From positions 1 to 13,548 of the forward strand of contig JBGPJN010000058.1 in NCBI GenBank assembly GCA_041485445.1: a stretch of 13,548 bases of DNA, read 5' to 3'. Position 1 is the stretch's first letter, and each line of letters opens with the position of its first letter. The translations under genes and the position numbers were made by a program. This stretch comes from SHYG01 sp041485445 (GTDB lineage: Bacteria > Chloroflexota > Dehalococcoidia > Lucifugimonadales > UBA3495). Below the pieces are notes generated by a model. It was not told where the DNA came from, ran no database searches, and saw only the letters and a list, made by a program, of their open reading frames with translations. Below are positions 5,340 through 12,381 of the stretch, piece after piece.

Positions 5340-6635
5340 TTACAGCAGGTTCCACCGGGGGTGGCCCGCCGCCTCGGCCATGAGGTGGTCCACCAGCCAG
5401 TCCCGCACCGCCGGCTCAATGTAGAAAGTGGGGCGGATTAGCTCGCTTTCGTCCTGCACCAGCCCCTCCTCCACCGCCCGCTTGGCCACGCCGGTGCCCG
5501 GCAGGATGCTGACCCCGATGCGCAGGTTGGCCATGGCCGGGTTCAGCCCCCGCAGGAAGGCCAGCTTCTTCTCCACCGTCTGCCGGGTTTCCCCCGGCTC
5601 CCCAAACATCATGGTGATGGAGTAGTGCAGGTCCCCGCCCTCGCACAGGCGGCAGGTCTCCGCCACCGGCTCCAGGCGCTCGTCCAGGGAGCCGCCCTCG
5701 TGGGAATCGCCCCGCAGGCCGCCCATCAGGGTGAGGGCACAGCCGGACTGCTTCATCAGCCCGACGAGCTCGGCGTCGCAGCCGTAGGGGGCCAGCGGCG
5801 TGTTCCAGCGCAGGTCCATCTCCGTGTCCAGGAGGGCGCGGCACAGGTCTTTGGCGTGAGCCAGCGGGATGTTGAACCCGTTGTCGATAAAGAACACCTT
5901 GCGCAGCCCCAGGCGCTGGTACAGGTCCTTTACCTCCCGCACTACCTCCGGGATGGGCCGGATCACCCGCCAGGCCGCCGCCTCCTTCTGGGCCTCCGAG
6001 GCCGACGAGGGATAGTTGAAGCTGCCCAGCTTGGTCAGCACCCCCACGCCAAAGCCCGCCTGGGCGTACTTTTTCAGATCCAGGTCCTCCAGTCGCGGCG
6101 GCTTGCCAAAGGAGGAGGCGCAACGGGCCCCGTCAAACACCACCCGGTCGCCCTCGCGGTACACCATCCCTTGCAAGTCCCGATAGCTGGCGTCCCCCGT
6201 CTCCAGCCGGTCGGCCAGGGTGGCGAAGGTCTCACCCGCGTCGCCGGCGATGCCCAGGTCCGGCTCCAGGTAGCTGAAGCACTCCTTGGGCAGCAGGCTG
6301 AAGGCCGGGCCGCCACAGACGATGGTGGCGTCGCACAGGCTGCGCACGCGGTCAATCACCTCCCGGGTGGTGGGCAGCGCCCACTGGGGGTCCAGGTAGC
6401 TATGGTTGCTCAGGTTGCGCAGGGAGATACCCACCATCTGGGGCTGGAACTCCCGCACCGTGGCCTCCACATCGGCCAGGTAGTCCTCGGAGAACATCAG
6501 GTCCAGGGCCTTTACCTGGTGCCGCTCCCGGTCCAGGTAGCCGGCCACGTAGGCCAGCCCAATGGGCAGGGGACGTGCCTCCATGCGGCTCATGAGGCGG
6601 TGGTGACGGTTGGTGGCGATCAGCAGGACGCGCAT
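5340..6635 (-). CDS. B12-binding/radical-SAM-like protein lacking the cluster cysteines
   Basis: The 431-residue protein follows the plan of cobalamin-dependent radical SAM enzymes. Residues 1-145 form the B12-binding Rossmann domain (MRVLLIATNR, PIGLAYVAGYL, VGISLRN, CGGP, GDAGETF). The rest resembles the radical SAM barrel, with VFFIDNGFNI (247-256), FGEPGETRQTVE (344-355) and RIGVSILPGTGV (372-383). The CxxxCxxC motif that holds the [4Fe-4S] cluster should lie at 205-212, after VLTK, but reads SFNYPSSA, and no other such motif occurs. The other frames of that stretch lack it too, so a frameshift does not explain it. Classical radical chemistry is therefore doubtful. The ATG is preceded by GGAGG (6641-6645). 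The gene has its own promoter and is divergent from Uma2. Confidence 0.85.
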   Translation of the reverse strand: MRVLLIATNRHHRLMSRMEARPLPIGLAYVAGYLDRERHQVKALDLMFSEDYLADVEATVREFQPQMVGISLRNLSNHSYLDPQWALPTTREVIDRVRSLCDATIVCGGPAFSLLPKECFSYLEPDLGIAGDAGETFATLADRLETGDASYRDLQGMVYREGDRVVFDGARCASSFGKPPRLEDLDLKKYAQAGFGVGVLTKLGSFNYPSSASEAQKEAAAWRVIRPIPEVVREVKDLYQRLGLRKVFFIDNGFNIPLAHAKDLCRALLDTEMDLRWNTPLAPYGCDAELVGLMKQSGCALTLMGGLRGDSHEGGSLDERLEPVAETCRLCEGGDLHYSITMMFGEPGETRQTVEKKLAFLRGLNPAMANLRIGVSILPGTGVAKRAVEEGLVQDESELIRPTFYIEPAVRDWLVDHLMAEAAGHPRWNLL

Positions 6636-6670
6636 TGCTGCCTCCAGTAGAGGTGCCTTGGATTGGCGCT

Positions 6671-6699
6671 ATTATCGCCCACCGGAAGGCATCTGGCAA
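6671..6699 (-). promoter_or_regulatory. Sigma-70-type promoter of the radical-SAM-like gene
   Basis: Reading the minus strand, TTGCCA (complement of 6694-6699), a 17-bp spacer and GATAAT (complement of 6671-6676) match the consensus at five of six bases in each box. The predicted start is near 6664, giving a leader of about 30 nt that includes GGAGG. It abuts the plus-strand TATAAT at 6705-6710, so the two divergent promoters nearly overlap. Confidence 0.7.
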
Positions 6700-6704
6700 T
6701 GAGG

Positions 6705-6710
6705 TATAAT
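6705..6710 (+). promoter_or_regulatory. Putative -10 box of the Uma2/molybdenum hydroxylase run
   Basis: A consensus TATAAT lies 47 nt before the Uma2 ATG (6758). No convincing -35 sits at 16-18 bp upstream, and that position falls inside the divergent promoter of the radical-SAM-like gene. Activation or competition between the two promoters is possible. Confidence 0.4.
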
Positions 6711-6757
6711 GTAGCCCACTTACTCTTACCATTGAGATTCCCTATGGATGGAGACCT

Positions 6758-7306
6758 ATGACGGAGCAGCGTACCCTCCTTACCGCCGAGGAGTTCTTCC
6801 GCCTTTACAGCCACCAGGAGGGGGACTTTGAGCTGGTGAAGGGGGAAATAGTCGAGATGGCGCCACCAGGTTGGGACCATGGTGAGACTGCGGTCAACAT
6901 CGCCAGTGCGCTGGGATCCTTCGCGCGCCGGCATAACCTGGGACGCGTGGTGGTGGAAACGGGCTTCCGGCTGGAATCGCAGCCCGACACGGTGAGGGGC
7001 CCCGATATCGCCTTCGTGAGGAAGGAGCGCGTACCTGTGGGTGGCCTGCGGGGATTCTTCACGGGCGCGCCGGACCTGGCGGTGGAGGTCGTCTCTCCAT
7101 CGGATACCGCCAGCGAAATAGAGCAGAAGGTGCAGGACTACCTCAGGAGCGGCACCCAGAGGGTGTGGGTGGTCTATCCCGATAGCCGCCGGGTTCAAGT
7201 CTACTCCCCCGACGGCACCTCCCGGGGGTACCGCGAGGATGCCGCCATTGAGGATCAAGACCTCTTGCCCGGATTCTCGCTTTCGCTTGGGGAAATCTTC
7301 AGCTAG
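6758..7306 (+). CDS. Uma2-family (DUF820) PD-(D/E)XK nuclease-like protein
   Basis: The 182-residue protein matches the Uma2/DUF820 family: an opening LTAEEFFRL, then ELVKGEIVEMAPPGWDHGE (25-43), the acidic motif GPDIAFV (81-87, D83), DLAVEVVSPSD (106-116, E110) and K124 in the KVQDYLRSG helix. Together D83, E110 and K124 are candidates for the PD-(D/E)XK catalytic set. The family is widespread in Chloroflexota and Cyanobacteria, often in many copies, and its biological role is unclear. The length is complete and there is no coiled-coil tail. GGAG (6750-6753) precedes the ATG. The molybdenum hydroxylase gene starts 11 nt after its stop, so both are likely on one transcript, an unexpected pairing. 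Confidence 0.9.
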   Translation: MTEQRTLLTAEEFFRLYSHQEGDFELVKGEIVEMAPPGWDHGETAVNIASALGSFARRHNLGRVVVETGFRLESQPDTVRGPDIAFVRKERVPVGGLRGFFTGAPDLAVEVVSPSDTASEIEQKVQDYLRSGTQRVWVVYPDSRRVQVYSPDGTSRGYREDAAIEDQDLLPGFSLSLGEIFS

Positions 7307-7317
7307 GAGGCGCCGCC

Positions 7318-9588
7318 ATGACCACGTCTTACCAGAGCATCGGCCAGCCCGTGGGCCGGGCGGAAGGCCCGGAGAAGGTCACCGGCGCCGCCCGCTACAC
7401 CGCCGACCTGGACCTGCCCGGCCTGCTGGTGGGCAAGTGCCTGCGCAGCCCCTACCCTCACGCCCGCATCAGGTCCATTGACCCCGACTCGGTCGGGGCC
7501 GCCCGCCGGTTGCCGGGCGTGCACGCCGTGCTCACCGGTCGGGACATCCCCACCCACCTGGTGGGCCGCATGCTGCGGGATTTGCCCATGCTGGCCCAGG
7601 ACGTGGTGCGCTTTGTGGGCCAGAAGGTGGCGGCGGTGGCCGCCGAGGACAACGACATCGCTCAGGAGGCGCTGAACCTCATTGAGGTGGAGTACGAGGA
7701 GCTGCCGGCGGTGCTGGACCCGGTGGAGGCCATGGCCCCCGATGCGCCGGTGCTGCACCCCAACTTCATGAAGTATTCCGGGCGCGCCGACGGCCCCCAG
7801 GAGCACCCCAACGTGATGGCCCACGCCACCTGGGGCCGGGGCCGAGTTGAAGACGGGTTCGCCCAGGCCGACCACATCTTTGAGCACACATTCCGCACCC
7901 AGCACCAGCACCAGGGGTACATCGAGCCCCACGCCGCGGTGGTGTACCTGGACCCCCAGGGGCGTGTGCAGGTGTGGGCCAACAGCAAGACGCCCTTCCT
8001 GCTGCGCCGCCAGCTATCCGAGGGAATCGAGGTCCCCCAGGACCACATCCGGGTCAACCCCATCAACATCGGCGGCGACTTTGGCGGCAAGGGCTCTTTC
8101 ATGGACACCCACGTGGCCTACTGGCTGTCCAAGGCCACGGGACGCCCGGTGCGCATGGTGATGACCTACGTGGAGGAGCTGATGGCCGCCAACCCCCGCC
8201 ACCCGGCGGTGATGACCTTCAAGACCGGGGTGAAGCGGGATGGCACCATCACCGCCCGCCAGGCCCGGCTGATCTTTGACAGCGGCGGCTCCGGCGGCTT
8301 CCGGCCCCAGAAGGGCACAGCCTTCGGCGTAGGCTGCATCGGGCCCTATCGCATGGAGCACTGCCAGATCGACACCTACGTGGTCTACACCAACCGCACC
8401 CCCTGTGGCAACATGCGCGCCCCCGGAGGGCCCCAGTCCGTCTTCGCCTCGGAGGCCCAGATAGACCTCATCGCCCGGGACCTGGGCATTGACCCCTACC
8501 AGTTCCGGCGGCATAACCTGGTGCGGGACGGAGAAGAGTCGCCCCTGGGCCACCACTGGCGCCACTTCATTGGCCTGCCCACCCTGGAGGCGGCCATCCA
8601 GGAGTCAGGCTACCACTCACCCAAGACCGTGCCAGCCGGCCTGGTCCGGGACGGCGGCGACTGGCGGGTGGGCCGGGGCATCGCCGTGTGCGAGCGCCAC
8701 GTGGGGGCGGGCACCTCCACCGCCAAGGTATCGGTGGACACTGACGGGACGGTTACCCTGTACACGCCCCTGCAGGACACCGGCTCCGGCTTCTACACCG
8801 TGCTGCGGCAGGTGGTGAGCGAGGAGCTGGGCGTCCCCTACGATGAGGTCCGCCTGGTGCCCTGGAGCACCGACGACGCCCCCTTCGACTCCGGCGTGGG
8901 CGGCAGCCGGGTGACTCACGTGGGCGGCCAGGCGGTGTACGGCGCGGCGCGGGAGGTCCGGTCCCGGCTGACGGCCCTGGCCGCCGACCTCTACGGCTGG
9001 CCGGAAGACCAGATCACCTTCAAGGACCGGCAGATTAGCGCTCCGCGCCACCGGCCCGTGGCGCTGGCGGAGCTGGTGGCCCGGTCCGGCGGCGCCGTGG
9101 AGGGCGAGTCCACCTATAACTCCGAGCGCGACGAGGACCTGACCTGCTTCACCGCCCAGGTGGCCGAGGTGGCGGTGGACCGGGAGACCGGCCAGGTGAA
9201 GCTGCTAACTTTCACCACCGCCCAGGACGTGGGCACGGTGCTCAACCCCCAAGCCCACCAGGGACAGATTGAGGGCGGGATCATGCAGGGCATCGGGTAT
9301 ACCCTGATGGAGGAGATCAGGTACGAGGACGGGAAGGCCTCCACTCTGACCTTCGGCGAGTACAAGATGCCCACCATGGCGGATATCCCGGAGCTGCGCA
9401 CGGTGCTGGTGCAGAGCCGGGGCGGCGGGCCCACCCCCTATGGCGGCAAGGCCATCGGGGAGCAGCCCATCAGCTCGGTGGCCCCGGCCATCGCCAATGC
9501 GGTGCTGGACGCCGTGGGGGTGAGCATCACCGAGTTGCCCATCACCGCCGAGAAAGTGCACCAGGCGCTGCGGGCAGGGACGATCTAA
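7318..9588 (+). CDS. Molybdenum hydroxylase large subunit (xanthine dehydrogenase/aldehyde oxidase family)
   Basis: The 756-residue protein is the molybdopterin-binding subunit of a xanthine-dehydrogenase-family enzyme. These oxidise purines, aldehydes, aromatics or CO with a molybdenum cofactor. It begins with the typical IGQPVGRAEGPEKVTGAARYTADL. The cofactor-binding loop GGDFGGK is at 252-258, MRAPGGPQ at 366-373, and the catalytic glutamate is probably E715 in AIGEQPISS. The AYRCSFR loop of form I CO dehydrogenase is absent, so it is not CoxL proper. The FAD subunit and the 2Fe-2S subunit, normally adjacent, are missing from the window. AGGAGG (7305-7310) precedes the ATG, overlapping the Uma2 stop. 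A DUF502 gene follows 3 nt later. Substrate is not predictable. Confidence 0.92.
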   Translation: MTTSYQSIGQPVGRAEGPEKVTGAARYTADLDLPGLLVGKCLRSPYPHARIRSIDPDSVGAARRLPGVHAVLTGRDIPTHLVGRMLRDLPMLAQDVVRFVGQKVAAVAAEDNDIAQEALNLIEVEYEELPAVLDPVEAMAPDAPVLHPNFMKYSGRADGPQEHPNVMAHATWGRGRVEDGFAQADHIFEHTFRTQHQHQGYIEPHAAVVYLDPQGRVQVWANSKTPFLLRRQLSEGIEVPQDHIRVNPINIGGDFGGKGSFMDTHVAYWLSKATGRPVRMVMTYVEELMAANPRHPAVMTFKTGVKRDGTITARQARLIFDSGGSGGFRPQKGTAFGVGCIGPYRMEHCQIDTYVVYTNRTPCGNMRAPGGPQSVFASEAQIDLIARDLGIDPYQFRRHNLVRDGEESPLGHHWRHFIGLPTLEAAIQESGYHSPKTVPAGLVRDGGDWRVGRGIAVCERHVGAGTSTAKVSVDTDGTVTLYTPLQDTGSGFYTVLRQVVSEELGVPYDEVRLVPWSTDDAPFDSGVGGSRVTHVGGQAVYGAAREVRSRLTALAADLYGWPEDQITFKDRQISAPRHRPVALAELVARSGGAVEGESTYNSERDEDLTCFTAQVAEVAVDRETGQVKLLTFTTAQDVGTVLNPQAHQGQIEGGIMQGIGYTLMEEIRYEDGKASTLTFGEYKMPTMADIPELRTVLVQSRGGGPTPYGGKAIGEQPISSVAPAIANAVLDAVGVSITELPITAEKVHQALRAGTI

Positions 9589-9591
9589 GCT

Positions 9592-10227
9592 TTGGAAGCA
9601 CCAAGACACCGCACGCTTCGGGGCAAGATTGCCGGCCACTTCACCGGGACCCTGGGCACCGGCCTCCTGCTGCTGGTGCCGGTAGCCATCACCTATCTGG
9701 TGCTGAAGTTTCTTTTCGACGCCATCGACGGCATTCTCCAGCCCGCCATTCAGCCCCTGTTGGGCCGGCACATCCCCGGACTGGGGGCGGTCATCATCAT
9801 CATCATGGTCTACCTGGCGGGCCTGCTGGGCACCGTAGTAGTGGGCAAGCAACTCATCCGCCTCGGCCAGTCCATCCTCCTGCGGGTGCCGGTGTTTAAC
9901 ACCGTCTACTCGGCAGCCAAGCAGCTCATTGAATCCTTCTCTGGCAGCTCCACCACCGGGTTCAAGCGGGTGGTGCTGATCGAGTATCCCCGGCCCGGCC
10001 TTTGGACCATCGGGTTCCTAACTGCCCTCACCAAGGACGAGAACGATGCCCCTCTGGCCATCGTCTACATCCCCACCGCCCCCACTCCCCAGTCAGGCTG
10101 GGTAGCCATCCTGCCGGTGCGGGAGGTCTACGACACCGGCATGCCGGTGCAGGAAGCGGTGCGGCTGGTGCTTTCCGGCGGCATCGTGGCGCCCGCCCAG
10201 ATCAGCAAAAAGCCGCTGACCATCTGA
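9592..10227 (+). CDS. DUF502-family membrane protein
   Basis: The 211-residue protein has two strongly hydrophobic segments, about residues 17-41 (FTGTLGTGLLLLVPVAITYLVLKFL) and 61-85 (IPGLGAVIIIIMVYLAGLLGTVVVG). These are followed by the DUF502 hallmarks RVPVFNTVYSAAKQLIE (about 98-114), FKRVVLIEYPRPGLWTIGFLT (about 124-144) and IPTAPTPQSGW (about 159-169). Its function is unknown; it is presumed to be an inner-membrane protein with a large soluble C-terminal domain. The start is TTG at 9592, 3 nt after the molybdenum hydroxylase stop, with only a weak AGGGA (9576-9580) upstream. Translation is probably coupled to the preceding gene. Confidence 0.9.
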   Translation: MEAPRHRTLRGKIAGHFTGTLGTGLLLLVPVAITYLVLKFLFDAIDGILQPAIQPLLGRHIPGLGAVIIIIMVYLAGLLGTVVVGKQLIRLGQSILLRVPVFNTVYSAAKQLIESFSGSSTTGFKRVVLIEYPRPGLWTIGFLTALTKDENDAPLAIVYIPTAPTPQSGWVAILPVREVYDTGMPVQEAVRLVLSGGIVAPAQISKKPLTI

Positions 10228-10252
10228 TTGCCGCCGGATGCCCCGCCCGGAA

Positions 10253-10261
10253 TGCTATAAT
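10253..10261 (+). promoter_or_regulatory. Extended -10 promoter of the VOC-family gene
   Basis: TGCTATAAT (TG plus TATAAT at 10256-10261) is identical to the element before the pdxA-family gene. It lies 26 nt after the DUF502 stop and 51 nt before the VOC ATG. No good -35 is visible at normal spacing. Confidence 0.5.
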
Positions 10262-10312
10262 GGCCCCAGCCAGGGAGGCTTGCCAGGGATATTTGCGAGG
10301 AGGGTAGCCGCC

Positions 10313-10786
10313 ATGCCACGAATTGACGGTCTGGGCCACGTGGGGGTTTACGCCACCGACCTGATGAAGATGCGGGACTTCTACACCCGGGTGATGGGGC
10401 TGAAGATCGCCGACGAGGACCTGGAGGGCCGGGGCATGACCTTCCTCAGCGCCAACCCGCAGTATGAGCACCACGAGTTTGTGCTGATGAAGGGCCGCGC
10501 CGCGCCCCCCGACGCCAAGGTAATCCAGCAGATCTCCTTCAAGGTGCCCAGCGTGGACGACCTGCGGGACTACTACCGCCGGCTGCTGAAGGAGAAGGTG
10601 CGCATTGACCGGGTGGTAAGCCACGGCAACGCCCTGGGCCTGTACTTCTTTGACCCCGAGGGCAACCGCATCGAGCTTTACTACAAGACCGGCTTCCCGG
10701 TGCCCCAGCCCCACGGCGACCCCATTAACCTGGAGGACTCCACGGAGGAGCTGTTGGCCCAGGCCCGGGCGGCTATTCCGTCTTAG
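10313..10786 (+). CDS. VOC-superfamily (glyoxalase/extradiol dioxygenase fold) protein
   Basis: The 157-residue protein has two beta-alpha-beta-beta-beta modules of the vicinal oxygen chelate fold. The first begins GLGHVGVYATDLMKMRDFYTRVMGL (6-30) and ends HHEFVLM (53-59). The second spans IQQISFKVPSVDDLRDYYRRL (71-91) to YFFDPEGNRIELYY (111-124). Candidate metal ligands are H9, H53 or H54, and E121. The fourth position, often His in HISFEV-like strands, is Gln here (Q72/Q73). The family includes catechol 2,3-dioxygenases, glyoxalases and epimerases, and the substrate is unknown. ATG 10313 is chosen because GAGGAGGG (10297-10304) precedes it and the fold begins there. The in-frame extension from 10238 covers the promoter and is rejected. 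Confidence 0.88.
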   Translation: MPRIDGLGHVGVYATDLMKMRDFYTRVMGLKIADEDLEGRGMTFLSANPQYEHHEFVLMKGRAAPPDAKVIQQISFKVPSVDDLRDYYRRLLKEKVRIDRVVSHGNALGLYFFDPEGNRIELYYKTGFPVPQPHGDPINLEDSTEELLAQARAAIPS

Positions 10787-10819
10787 GGCCCCCAGTCCGC
10801 ACCTCGGGGATTCCGCATG

Positions 10820-10862
10820 ATGAAGCAGGGGCGCCCCAACGTTCGGGGCGCCCCTGCTTCAT
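10820..10862. terminator. Long perfect hairpin between convergent genes (probable bidirectional terminator)
   Basis: Two 18-nt arms, ATGAAGCAGGGGCGCCCC (10820-10837) and its exact reverse complement (10845-10862), flank a 7-nt loop. It lies between the VOC gene (+) and the cysteine-containing coiled-coil gene (-), where a two-way transcription stop is expected. There is no U-tract, so it could also be a palindromic repeat used as a transcript barrier. Confidence 0.6.
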
Positions 10863-10894
10863 GTCCCAGTCCGGCGACTGCCGCATGGCGCCGG

Positions 10895-11296
10895 TCACGT
10901 CCCCCGCCGGGCCTCCTCCAGCTTGTCGATGGTGCCCGGCACCTTCCAGTCGATGTAAAGCACCACGTGGTCCTTGATGGCCTGCTCCTGGGCCCGGCAC
11001 ACGATGCACTCCCGCTGGATGCACAGCCCGTGCCGCTGCCGGAGTTGACTGACCATGGCGTTCAGGGTGTCCAGCACCCGTTCACCGCCTGCGGAGCCTG
11101 CCTGCACCGCTTCCCTCAGCGCCGCCAACTGTGCCGCCAGCCGGTCCATGGCCTCAGCGTACTCCCGCAGGCGGCGGTCCCCCTCCTCCCTGCGGGCATC
11201 GTAGGGCAGGCGGGTGGCCGGCGGCGCGGACCAATTCTGTCCGGCGACCAAGTCCCGGCCGCAACTCTCACATCGGTGGTGGTGTTCCTCGGGCAT
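10895..11296 (-). CDS. Hypothetical coiled-coil protein with terminal cysteine motifs
   Basis: I do not recognise this 133-residue protein. It opens MPEEHHHRCESCGRDLVAG, with a histidine triplet and a CxxC pair (C9, C12). Residues about 36-87 form a likely coiled coil (ARREEGDRRLREYAEAMDRL and onward). After it comes LCIQRECIVCRAQEQAIKDH with C92, C97 and C100. The last part, HVVLYIDWKVPGTIDKLEEAR, may form a short strand-helix. The cysteines at both ends of the helical segment could bind zinc or form a joint site. The ATG has GAGG a few bases upstream. It lies 29 nt downstream of the DUF1385 gene on the same strand and is probably its operon partner. Third-position GC bias supports real coding. 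Confidence 0.75.
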   Translation of the reverse strand: MPEEHHHRCESCGRDLVAGQNWSAPPATRLPYDARREEGDRRLREYAEAMDRLAAQLAALREAVQAGSAGGERVLDTLNAMVSQLRQRHGLCIQRECIVCRAQEQAIKDHVVLYIDWKVPGTIDKLEEARRGT

Positions 11297-11325
11297 ACCC
11301 GCACCTCAGCGCATGACTGATTGAC

Positions 11326-12312
11326 TCAGCTCCGCTTCCCCCGAGTCCCGGTGGCGGACTGGCTGGTCACGGCCTTCCCGATGCCATCGGGACGCGCCGG
11401 GAAGCTGGGCTGGTACTGTTGGCCCGCGTCCGCCGCCATGGCGGCCTGCATGGCGCAGATGGCCACTTCCACCTGTCCGTCGTCGGGCTGGCGGGTGGTC
11501 AAGCGCTGGAGCAACAGCCCTGGATACGCCAGGGTGTTGCCCAGCCAGCCGTGCTGATGGGCGCCGCTGAACCGGATAATCTCGTAGCTGATGCCGGCAA
11601 TGACCGGCAGGAGCAAAATGCGGGAGAGGATGCGCCACTCTATGCCGGGCCGGCCCATAAGCGCGAACACGATGATAGAGACCAGCACCACCGCCAGCAG
11701 GAAGGCGGTGCCGCAGCGCGGATGGGGGGTGCCGAATTTCCGGGCGTTGGCCACGGTCAAGCTCAGCCCCGCTTCCTGGGTGTGGACCACCATGTGTTCC
11801 GCGCCATGGTAGGCAAACACCCGCCGGATGTCCGTCATATGGCCGACGCCCCAGATATAGCCCAGCAACATGGCCAGCCGCACCGCGCCCTCGATAAGGT
11901 TGCTGGCCAGGGCCGAGGGGGCCAGGGGGTCCAGTGCTCGGGCTACCAGCAGAGGCGCCAGGAAGAAAATGGCGATGCCCAGGACCAGAGACACCGCCAA
12001 GGTTATGGCCAAGGCCCCGGCGGGCATCTCCCCGTCCTGGGCCTGGCCCACGGGGCCATCGGATATGGCCATCTGCGCGGAGCGGTGCAATGCCTTGATG
12101 CCGAGGATGAGGGTCTCCAGCAGGGCCAGCATGCCCCGGAGGAGGGGCCAGCGGCGGACCCGCCCGGTGTAGAGGGGGTTGAGGGACTCCTGGCGGGCGG
12201 TGATGCTGCCGTCCCGGCGACGCACCGCCAGGCTGAAGTTGGTCCGGCCCCGGATTAGCACTCCCTCAATGACGGCCTGGCCGCCGTAGGAGAACTTGGC
12301 TGGTTGAGCCAA
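11326..12312 (-). CDS. DUF1385 (YqhQ-like) membrane protein
   Basis: The 328-residue protein begins AQPAKFSYGGQAVIEGVLIRG, the DUF1385 opening. Further hallmarks are YHGAEHMVVHTQEAG (about 168-182), HPRCGTAF (about 197-204) and QPDDGQVEVAICAM near the C-terminus. Several membrane segments are visible (about 100-125, 142-158, 204-218, 230-245). The role is unknown; homologues are often next to rpmE or prfA. TTG 12312 is preferred over TTG 12327 because GGAGG (12318-12322, minus strand) is 5 nt upstream of it and the upstream codon lies in the rpmE terminator's T-run. The last 35 residues or so extend beyond the usual end, and part of them is encoded by a small palindrome (11376-11392). Confidence 0.9.
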   Translation of the reverse strand: MAQPAKFSYGGQAVIEGVLIRGRTNFSLAVRRRDGSITARQESLNPLYTGRVRRWPLLRGMLALLETLILGIKALHRSAQMAISDGPVGQAQDGEMPAGALAITLAVSLVLGIAIFFLAPLLVARALDPLAPSALASNLIEGAVRLAMLLGYIWGVGHMTDIRRVFAYHGAEHMVVHTQEAGLSLTVANARKFGTPHPRCGTAFLLAVVLVSIIVFALMGRPGIEWRILSRILLLPVIAGISYEIIRFSGAHQHGWLGNTLAYPGLLLQRLTTRQPDDGQVEVAICAMQAAMAADAGQQYQPSFPARPDGIGKAVTSQSATGTRGKRS

Positions 12313-12325
12313 CACCACCTCCGGC

Positions 12326-12358
12326 AAAAAGGAATCGAGGGCATGGCGCCCTCGATTC
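12326..12358 (-). terminator. Rho-independent terminator after rpmE
   Basis: On the minus strand an 11-bp perfect stem GAATCGAGGGC / GCCCTCGATTC (12348-12358 with 12332-12342) with a 5-nt loop is followed by CTTTTT (12331-12326). It ends the ribosomal protein run just before the DUF1385 start. Confidence 0.85.
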
Positions 12359-12381
12359 GGTGAAGGTTCCGACCGGGTGAC

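Noticed and set aside
5340..6635. Frameshift as the cause of the missing cysteine motif
   Set aside because: The other two frames over 6000-6050 give no CxxxCxxC, and family-like sequence continues in the same frame on both sides.
5625..6650. Plus-strand open frame (341 codons) opposite the radical-SAM-like gene
   Set aside because: Low-complexity composition and no motif. The minus strand has a recognisable two-domain protein with promoter and ribosome-binding site.
7318..9588. Form I carbon monoxide dehydrogenase large subunit (CoxL)
   Set aside because: The AYRCSFR active-site loop is absent; the equivalent region reads MRAPGGPQ, as in other xanthine-dehydrogenase-family members.
10773..11024. 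Minus-strand frame across the hairpin at 10820-10862
   Set aside because: It overlaps the real minus-strand gene in another phase, and its C-terminal part is just the translated hairpin.
11419..12258. Plus-strand open frame (279 codons) opposite DUF1385
   Set aside because: Antisense shadow of a conserved membrane protein, with a Gln/Gly/His-rich composition typical of such shadows.
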